Below are positions 31,279 through 36,561 of a stretch of DNA of 36,561 bases, piece after piece. Numbering within the stretch: position 1 is the stretch's first letter; each line of letters starts with the position of its first letter. A model generated the notes under the pieces. It worked only from the letters and a program-made list of their open reading frames with translations. It made no database searches and was not told the DNA's origin. This DNA comes from Gaiellales bacterium (GTDB lineage: Bacteria; Actinomycetota; Thermoleophilia; RBG-16-64-13): contig JAAYAL010000080.1 of assembly GCA_012719395.1 (NCBI GenBank), forward strand, positions 1 through 36,561, given 5' to 3'. A program made the translations under genes and the position numbers.

Positions 31279-33545
31279 CACACCCCCTTCCCCGCGGTCA
31301 TGCGGTGGCCGTAGGCGTTGTGCACCTGGAAGCCACCGTCCGCCGCCGGCGAGTACTCCACCCAGAAGGTCACCAGACGCGGCCGGTGCGAGGCCAGGAA
31401 ATGGCCGGTCACGCTGTGGCAGAGCTTCTCTTCCGTGGTTTCTGCGTGGTGGATCACCTGTTGCACATCCTCCAGCAGGATGCGGCGCTCGTCCAGCCGA
31501 GCCTGCACCTCCTGGGAGATCAACAGCTGCACCGCCTGCCAGGGCTCCACCGCACGGCCTCCTTCATCCCACAGTTGGGCGAGCAGCCGCTCCCGGAGAA
31601 GAGCGCGATGCTCGCGGCGTTTCGACCACCCCGGTCGTGGTCGGGCGGCTGGGTCAGTGTCCGCCTCCCCCGGAAAGACCAGGTCAAGCATGTGGACAAC
31701 CCGCTTGCCGGCCGCGGCCAGGCTGTCGCGGCACATGGCGCAATAGGTCACATATTCCAGGGGGCTTTCCGCGGCACGCCGGGTGGCCACCGTGCGCGCC
31801 AACTCCGGGAAGACGTTGGCCTCCAGGCCCCCATAGCCGCAACACTCCGTGATCTCCTGGGACAGCGCCAACTCCTCCAGGGGCTGCCCCACAAGCCCCA
31901 GCAGGCGCCGCGCGCTCTGCTGCAGGCCAGGGTGGTGGCGGGTGGTGCAGGGATCGTGGAGAGCGCGCAAAGGCCACTCCCGCTTCTGGGCAGCCGGCGA
32001 CACTCCCACCTCTTCCAGCACCTGGGTCAGGAACCGGCTCTCCGCCCCTTTCAGCCGGGGGCCGAGCAGCCCGTAGCAGGTGGGACAGGCGAAGATGAGC
32101 GTGGGGCGGCCGAGCGCCTGCCAGCGCGCTCGAATGTCGGCCACGCCCTGTTCGAAGAGGTCTTCCCTCCCCGCCCAGTGAACGGGAGCGCCGCAGCAGT
32201 CCAGGATGAGACCCACGCCGCCGGACAGCCGCTCGCGAAGATGCGCGTACACCATCTCCACCTGCGCCGGATCGGACCCGGCCAGCTGGCAGCCGGGAAA
32301 GAAGGCGTAGGTGGTGGTAGCGGCCTCGGGCGCCGGGCGGGCCAAAGCGAACGAAGGCCCATGGCTCCAGGCATAGTCCTCCAGGGCAAACTCGTAGGCG
32401 GAGGGCGGCATCTTGCCTATCCCCGCCATCTCACGCCGCGCCTCCAGACAGAGATCGGGCATGGAGAAACGCTCGGGGCACACCGTGGTGCAGAGGTCGC
32501 AGAGCATGCAGGAGTTGATGAGGAGGTTGGCTTTGCGTTCGCCGAGGACGATGGAGGAGTTGTTGTAGATGTCACGGGCGTAGCGGCGAGGGTAGCTGCC
32601 GAAGTGCTTCAGGTACTCACAAACCTTCACGCACTCCAGGCATTCGCAGCGCAGGCAGCGCTGCGCCTCCTGCTGAGCCTCTTCCGCCGAGTATCCCATC
32701 GCCGGATCCGCCGGTCTCACCGCCGCGAGCGGCTCCACCCCGGCCAGGCTGACGACGAGGCGCGTCGACTGCGGGCCTTCCTTCTCCCGCCCCGCGGTGA
32801 GCGATGCCTTCTGCATCATCCTGTCAACCGAGACCGCCGCCCTCCGTCCGGCAAGCGCCCAGCCCACCGGCGACACCGCGGCGCCGGCCGCGGTGTCGCC
32901 ACCGACAAACACCGCCTCCTCTTCCCCGGGCAGACGCCCCAGACCCGACAGCCCGGCATCGAGCCCCACGTACACGGCATCGAACCCGGCCCGCAGCGCC
33001 GGCACGCCTGGGAACTCGCCCACACGGAGATCCACGCCCAGCCTGCGAAGCGCGGCCAACTCGGACCCCAAGGCGGCCGCGGCCAGCACCTCCTCCGGGA
33101 ATCCGAGGAGCAGGCCGCCGATCCGATCAGCCGGCTCATACACCGTGACGGGGTAACCCTTGCGAGCCAGGTCTGAGGCGAAGGTGAGGCTGGACAGCCC
33201 GGAACCGGCTACGGCCACCCGCTGGGCGCGGCGCGGCAGAGGCAGGATGCGCTGATCGGGAGGAGTCACCTGCACGCAGGCCCTCTCCAGCGCTCCCACG
33301 CGGATGGCCTCTCCACAGTCCCGCCGCCTGCAGCGCACCTCACAGGGGTGGTCACATATGCGACCCAGTACCGCCGGCAGGGGCATGGCTTTGCGCAGTA
33401 TCTTCCAGGCATCCGCCCAGTCCCCCCGCGTCGCCGCGATGACGAAGGAACGCGCGTCCACGTGCAATGGGCAGGCGGCCACACACTCCGCCGGCTCTTC
33501 TTGGATACAGCGCCGTTCGAACTCATGCAGCCGCGCTTGCTCCAC
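31278..33545 (-). CDS. Flavin/iron-sulfur/CCG-domain electron-transfer protein (DVU_1558-type)
   Basis: The protein has 755 residues and several cofactors. Residues about 12-90 form a GltD/DPYD-like N-terminal iron-sulfur module (CVAACPLHVDA; CDHPCEVRCRRRDCGEAI). Residues about 105-235 hold an FAD-type Rossmann fold (VAVAGSGLSSLTFASDLA), with GGDTAAGAA as the second nucleotide loop. Then come cysteine clusters CLRCECLECVKVCEY and CMLCDLCTTVCPERF for two 4Fe-4S centres. After these are two CCG domains (FFPGCQLAG...LDCCGAP; DPCTTRHH...ECCGYGG, CAMCRDSL) as in heterodisulfide reductase HdrB/HdrD. It is a good candidate for passing electrons between the aldehyde oxidoreductase and a soluble acceptor. 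GTG start with AGGAGG 7 bases upstream. Confidence 0.87.
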   Translation of the reverse strand: MEQARLHEFERRCIQEEPAECVAACPLHVDARSFVIAATRGDWADAWKILRKAMPLPAVLGRICDHPCEVRCRRRDCGEAIRVGALERACVQVTPPDQRILPLPRRAQRVAVAGSGLSSLTFASDLARKGYPVTVYEPADRIGGLLLGFPEEVLAAAALGSELAALRRLGVDLRVGEFPGVPALRAGFDAVYVGLDAGLSGLGRLPGEEEAVFVGGDTAAGAAVSPVGWALAGRRAAVSVDRMMQKASLTAGREKEGPQSTRLVVSLAGVEPLAAVRPADPAMGYSAEEAQQEAQRCLRCECLECVKVCEYLKHFGSYPRRYARDIYNNSSIVLGERKANLLINSCMLCDLCTTVCPERFSMPDLCLEARREMAGIGKMPPSAYEFALEDYAWSHGPSFALARPAPEAATTTYAFFPGCQLAGSDPAQVEMVYAHLRERLSGGVGLILDCCGAPVHWAGREDLFEQGVADIRARWQALGRPTLIFACPTCYGLLGPRLKGAESRFLTQVLEEVGVSPAAQKREWPLRALHDPCTTRHHPGLQQSARRLLGLVGQPLEELALSQEITECCGYGGLEANVFPELARTVATRRAAESPLEYVTYCAMCRDSLAAAGKRVVHMLDLVFPGEADTDPAARPRPGWSKRREHRALLRERLLAQLWDEGGRAVEPWQAVQLLISQEVQARLDERRILLEDVQQVIHHAETTEEKLCHSVTGHFLASHRPRLVTFWVEYSPAADGGFQVHNAYGHRMTAGKGV

Positions 33546-33573
33546 GGAAGACCTCCTCGCGGCAAGGGCAGGA

Positions 33574-33609
33574 ACCGGCGGGGTCCCCCCAAGGGGCGCC
33601 CCCGCCGGC
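33574..33609 (-). other. Strong intercistronic hairpin between mop and the electron-transfer gene
   Basis: ACCGGCGGGG (33574-33583) and CCCCGCCGGC (33600-33609) pair over 9 bp plus a wobble, with C-run/G-run pairing possible inside the loop. It lies in the 78-base gap, 14 bases after the mop stop and 28 before the next start. With no T-run it is more likely an RNA-processing or stabilising element than a terminator. Confidence 0.5.
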
Positions 33610-33623
33610 AGACTACCTCAAGG

Positions 33624-36404
33624 CTACAGTGCCTTCAAGCCGGCCAGGACCTTGTCGGGCAGGGCCGGCGGATGGGTGATGCGCACGCCGGTGGCGTGGT
33701 AGATGGCGTTCAGGATGGCCACGTGCGGTGCGGTCAGCGTGAGCTCACCGGCACCGCCCGCGCCGAAGGGGCCGACACGCGGCGTCTGCACGTACAGAAG
33801 CTCGATGTCGTCCGGTACGTCAGCCGTGTACGGCAAACCACAGGAATGCAGCGTGGTGTGTTTGTCGAAGTCCTCGAAGTCCTCGCTCAGCGCCAAGCCG
33901 ATACCCTGGGCAATGCCGCCGTACAGCTGGCCATCGACCACGAGCTTGTTGTTGATCTTGCCCATGTCCGCGACGGCCGTGAACCTCTCCACGCTGGTCT
34001 TGCCGGTCCTAATGTCGACCGCCACTTCAGCCAGGAACACCCCATACTGGTGACAGACGTACATGTTGCCCTGGAAGTCCTGGTTGGGAAACTCGCAGGG
34101 CAGCGTGTAGGTTCCCTTGTAGCGAGTGGGGATGCCTTCGGCCACCATCTCGTCGTAGGTGCGATAGCTGGTGTAGGTAACCTTGCAGGATCTCCAGGAA
34201 GCGCCTTCTTCGCGCTCGACGTCCTCCCAGCAGGTGACGTCCGCTTTCTTCATGGCCTGTAGGAGCGTCTCGCAGGCGATGCGCAGGGCGTTGCCTGTCA
34301 CCAGCTGCTGGCGGCTGCCGGCGGAGTTGCCGGAGACCGGCACCAGAGCGGTGTCGTTGCCCACCTGGCTGATCTGTTCAGGCGTGAGACCCAGCGGGCG
34401 CAGCGCTTCGTGGACGGTGCCCAGCACGCCCATGTCGGCGCCTTGGCCGTGGTCTTCCCAGGAGTGGTAGACGGTAACGCCGTCCTTGGTGAGCTCCACC
34501 TCCACGTCCGAGGTATCCGGGCCGAACAGGCCGCAGCCGAAGATGCCGAGCGCGACGCCCACGCCCTTCTTCACTGTGGCGGTCGACTCCTTCTGGGCCC
34601 TCTCCTGCGCGGCTCTGTACGTGGGCCTGACGGTGTCGAGCATCTGTGGCAGCGAGTAGACATCCAGCGGGGCGCCGAACGGCGTGGTGGAGCCAGGACG
34701 GTTCACGTTCAGATAGCGGAGTTCCAGCGGGTCCATGCCGATCTTGCCGGCCAGTTCGTCCATCAGGCTCTCGAACGCCAGATAGGTTTCCGGCGAGCCG
34801 AAGGAACGCATGGCCGTGCCGTAGGCGTGGTTGGTGCACACCGAGCGCAGGTCGCCGCGGATGTCGGCAATCTCGTACCCTGCCCCCATGGTCTGGGAGG
34901 AGATGTTGCAGCTGATATCGCCCAGTTCCGAGAAGGGACCGTGATCCAGGGTGAGATCGTACGCGGCGCCGACCAGTCTGCCCTTCTCGTCCGCGCCGAT
35001 GCTGAGGCTTACGTAGGCCGGCGGGCGCTTACCGGTGCTGGCGATCTGCTCCTTCTGGTCGAAACGCAGGTAGGCCGGCCTCCCGGTGGCCAGCACGGCC
35101 ACCGCCACCAGAGCCTCGTTGGTGGGGCTCAGCTTGTAGCCGAAGGTGCCGCCGGTGGGATTCTGGATGATCCGCAGCTTGTCCATGCCCACACCGATAC
35201 CCTCGGCGATCATGGCCATGTGCATGTGGATACCGATGCTCTTGGATTGAATGGTGAGGACACCATCGTCGTCCAGGTAGGCGAAGGCCACGTCCGGCTC
35301 GATGGGCAGATGCGGCTGGCGCTGCAGGCGGAAATCACCCTCCACCTTGTACTTGGCCTGGTTGATGGCCGCCCGGGGATCCTGGCCCTTCTTGAGCGTC
35401 ATCTCGAAGTAGACATTCGGCGTCCCGGGGTGGATCTCGATAGCGTCGTCGGCCATGGCCTCGGGAGCGGTCATGTAGGCCGGAAGCACCTCGTACTCCA
35501 CCTTGACCTTGGCGGCCGCAGCCCGAGCGTTGGCTTCGGTATCAGCGCAGACCAGAGCCAGAGCGTCACCCCTCTTGAAGACCTTCTCGTCGTTGAGGAT
35601 GGGCCGATCCCAGCCGTCACCCTTGTTGCCGGGGAAGGTGGTCACGGCCAGGATGCGGTTCTTACCCTTGACGTCTTTGCTCGTGAGCACGCGGAACACG
35701 CCGGGCATCTTCTCGGCCTCAGACGTGTCGATGCTCTTGATGATGGCATGCGACACTTCCGCGCCCACCACTGCCAGCCGCAGCGTTTCCGGCGGCAGAT
35801 CCAGCCCCAAGTCCGCACCAAACAACCAGGTGCCGGTGACCTTGGCCACGGCGGAAGGACGGGGATAGTCGCTGCCCCAGATGCGCCCGTCGGCCGGCAT
35901 CTTGAACTCCAACTCCTCGCGGGCCATCTCGCCGCGCAGCACCTTGGCCGCATCCATGACGGCGTCGACACTGACCTTGTAGCCGTTGCAGCGGCAGGCG
36001 TTCCGGTTGCGATCGAACCAGTTGCGCACTTCCTGCCGAGTGGGGTCCGGGTTCTCGTCCAACAAGGCTTTGGCCGCCACCACAAAGCCGGGCATGCAAA
36101 AGCCGCACTGTGCAGCTCCGTGCTTCACCAGGGCCAGCTGGATAGGATGCAGGCTCTCCGGAGCGCCGACGCCCTCCACCGTGGTCACACAGGCACCGTC
36201 CGGGACACGTTTCATGGTGGTAGTGCAGGAGCGCACGAGCTTGCCGTCGAGAATGACCGAGCAGGCTCCACACTGCCCCTGCCCGCAGCCGACCTTGGTC
36301 CCTGCCAGGTGTAGCTGGCCACGGATGACGTTGACCAGCTTCTCGTCTGGGTCTACCACCACAGCCCTGGGTAGCCCGTTGACATAGATGCTCTTTCTGA
36401 TCAT
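33624..36404 (-). CDS. mop: Molybdenum aldehyde oxidoreductase (Desulfovibrio Mop type)
   Basis: The protein has 926 residues and the xanthine-oxidase family single-chain form, oxidising an aldehyde to its acid at a molybdopterin cytosine dinucleotide centre. Iron-sulfur ligands fall at the D. gigas Mop numbers: Cys40, Cys45, Cys48, Cys60 (plant-type cluster) and Cys100, Cys103, Cys137, Cys139. EFKMPADGRIWGSDYPRPSA begins the molybdenum part; GGTFGYKLSPT, EDHGQGADMG and GNSAGSRQQL are cofactor contacts; the catalytic Glu is Glu887 in GAGGAGELTLTAPH (Glu869 in D. gigas). It has no FAD domain, so electrons must leave to another protein, probably the next gene product. The ATG 36404 begins MIRKSIYVNG, with GGGAG upstream. 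Cofactor insertion (XdhC-like) genes are not in the window. Confidence 0.94.
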   Translation of the reverse strand: MIRKSIYVNGLPRAVVVDPDEKLVNVIRGQLHLAGTKVGCGQGQCGACSVILDGKLVRSCTTTMKRVPDGACVTTVEGVGAPESLHPIQLALVKHGAAQCGFCMPGFVVAAKALLDENPDPTRQEVRNWFDRNRNACRCNGYKVSVDAVMDAAKVLRGEMAREELEFKMPADGRIWGSDYPRPSAVAKVTGTWLFGADLGLDLPPETLRLAVVGAEVSHAIIKSIDTSEAEKMPGVFRVLTSKDVKGKNRILAVTTFPGNKGDGWDRPILNDEKVFKRGDALALVCADTEANARAAAAKVKVEYEVLPAYMTAPEAMADDAIEIHPGTPNVYFEMTLKKGQDPRAAINQAKYKVEGDFRLQRQPHLPIEPDVAFAYLDDDGVLTIQSKSIGIHMHMAMIAEGIGVGMDKLRIIQNPTGGTFGYKLSPTNEALVAVAVLATGRPAYLRFDQKEQIASTGKRPPAYVSLSIGADEKGRLVGAAYDLTLDHGPFSELGDISCNISSQTMGAGYEIADIRGDLRSVCTNHAYGTAMRSFGSPETYLAFESLMDELAGKIGMDPLELRYLNVNRPGSTTPFGAPLDVYSLPQMLDTVRPTYRAAQERAQKESTATVKKGVGVALGIFGCGLFGPDTSDVEVELTKDGVTVYHSWEDHGQGADMGVLGTVHEALRPLGLTPEQISQVGNDTALVPVSGNSAGSRQQLVTGNALRIACETLLQAMKKADVTCWEDVEREEGASWRSCKVTYTSYRTYDEMVAEGIPTRYKGTYTLPCEFPNQDFQGNMYVCHQYGVFLAEVAVDIRTGKTSVERFTAVADMGKINNKLVVDGQLYGGIAQGIGLALSEDFEDFDKHTTLHSCGLPYTADVPDDIELLYVQTPRVGPFGAGGAGELTLTAPHVAILNAIYHATGVRITHPPALPDKVLAGLKAL

Positions 36405-36479
36405 GCGGGTACTCCCTCTCCAGTATGAAGTCAAGCTAAGGGCCTATCCCGGTAGGAATCCTGAAGCACCCATCGAATA

Positions 36480-36514
36480 CTCTGATCGGCCGGCCATCTG
36501 AGCACCGATCAGAG
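36480..36514 (+). promoter_or_regulatory. Hairpin overlapping the transposase ribosome binding site
   Basis: CTCTGATCGG (36480-36489) and CCGATCAGAG (36505-36514) form a perfect 10-bp stem with a 15-base loop. The right arm runs into GAGGAGG (36512-36518), the ribosome site of the transposase. When transcribed from outside the element, the stem would hide part of that site. Confidence 0.55.
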
Positions 36515-36522
36515 GAGGAACC

Positions 36523-36561
36523 ATGGGACTCGTCGATCGCGACGATGGCTGGCGTATCCCC
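36523..36561 (+). CDS. IS5-family transposase, first 13 codons only
   Basis: The visible residues are MGLVDRDDGWRIP. This matches, from memory, the start of IS5-family transposases of the D-D-G-W-R-I-P-D type that continue with a tryptophan and a P-L-L-P motif. GAGGAGG lies 4 bases before the ATG. The rest is outside the window, so integrity is unknown. Confidence 0.6.
   Translation, partial: MGLVDRDDGWRIP

Larger units (their letters stand above)
36440..36561 (+). mobile_element. Left end of a probable IS5-family insertion sequence, truncated by window edge
   Basis: CTAA at 36436-36439 matches the YTAR target of IS5-family elements and is followed by GGGCCTATCCCGGTAGGA, a plausible terminal inverted repeat containing an imperfect palindrome. 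About 80 bases later a transposase begins. The boundary rests on the target motif; the right end is outside the window. Confidence 0.5.

Noticed and set aside
31305-33176. 623-codon plus-strand open frame
   Set aside because: It is antisense to the flavin/FeS protein, rich in His, Gly, Arg and Gln as mirror frames are, and has no recognisable motif.
34410-36314. 634-codon plus-strand open frame
   Set aside because: It is exactly antisense to mop, whose cofactor ligands match Desulfovibrio Mop one by one. Long antisense frames are expected in GC-rich DNA; this one has no family signature.
36406-36434. TTGACT and TACCCG upstream of mop as its promoter
   Set aside because: TTGACT (36434-36429) with 17-base spacing would put the start site inside the coding region, and TACCCG is a poor -10.

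Overview
The window is GC-rich bacterial DNA, densely packed with genes on both strands, with no RNA genes and no CRISPR array. Ku plus a three-domain LigD, a SpoIIE-type phosphatase fused to an RsbW-like kinase domain, two putative leaderless transcripts, and a molybdenum aldehyde oxidoreductase cluster best known from sulfate reducers point to an anaerobic or facultative high-GC bacterium. An actinobacterial or Desulfobacterota-like lineage fits, but I cannot decide the phylum from this sequence alone.

Layout. 1-2657: a truncated secreted HExxH metalloprotease, divergent from a membrane-anchored YpfJ-type zinc peptidase. 2724-7870 (minus): an amino-sugar operon transcribed as left-handed beta-helix protein, glmM, an odd NagB-like protein, a winged-helix/nucleotidyltransferase-like protein of unknown role, and guanine deaminase, ending in a probable terminator. 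8101-11218 (plus): an ABC-2 exporter with one ATPase and two permeases. 11375-12142: an orphan hisF, divergent from a 1,078-residue sensor phosphatase (12255-15491) that appears to be leaderless. 15621-18479: YbaK-like deacylase, nitroreductase, Nudix hydrolase and serine acetyltransferase. 18511-22191 (minus): ku-ligD, the bacterial non-homologous end-joining pair. 22397-23103: a PPC/DUF296 protein translationally coupled to a small protein. 23131-23861 (minus): a ribbon-helix-helix/PIN toxin-antitoxin pair. 24022-26688: an MFS transporter convergent with a Pif1-like helicase.

26961-36404 (minus) is the most interesting part. One tight operon encodes a Desulfovibrio-Mop-like aldehyde oxidoreductase, a flavin/iron-sulfur/CCG-domain electron-transfer hub, a small CxxC redox protein, a SAM methyltransferase, a C-GCAxxG-C-C protein, a radical SAM protein (TrsS type) and a phenylacetate-CoA-ligase-like enzyme. 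From memory of NCBI family names, this is the same gene set and order as the DVU_1559 to DVU_1553 locus of Desulfovibrio vulgaris. To my knowledge its biochemical role is not established. I infer that the accessory proteins mature, modify or supply the oxidoreductase, or process its carboxylic acid product through a CoA thioester.

The operon shows damage at both ends. Downstream of the CoA ligase lies a frameshifted remnant of an FlK-type acyl-CoA thioesterase. About 35 bases upstream of the mop start codon, a CTAA sequence is followed by what looks like the left end of an IS5-family element. The first 13 codons of its transposase are visible and its ribosome binding site overlaps a 10-bp hairpin. 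The native promoter of the operon is therefore probably displaced.
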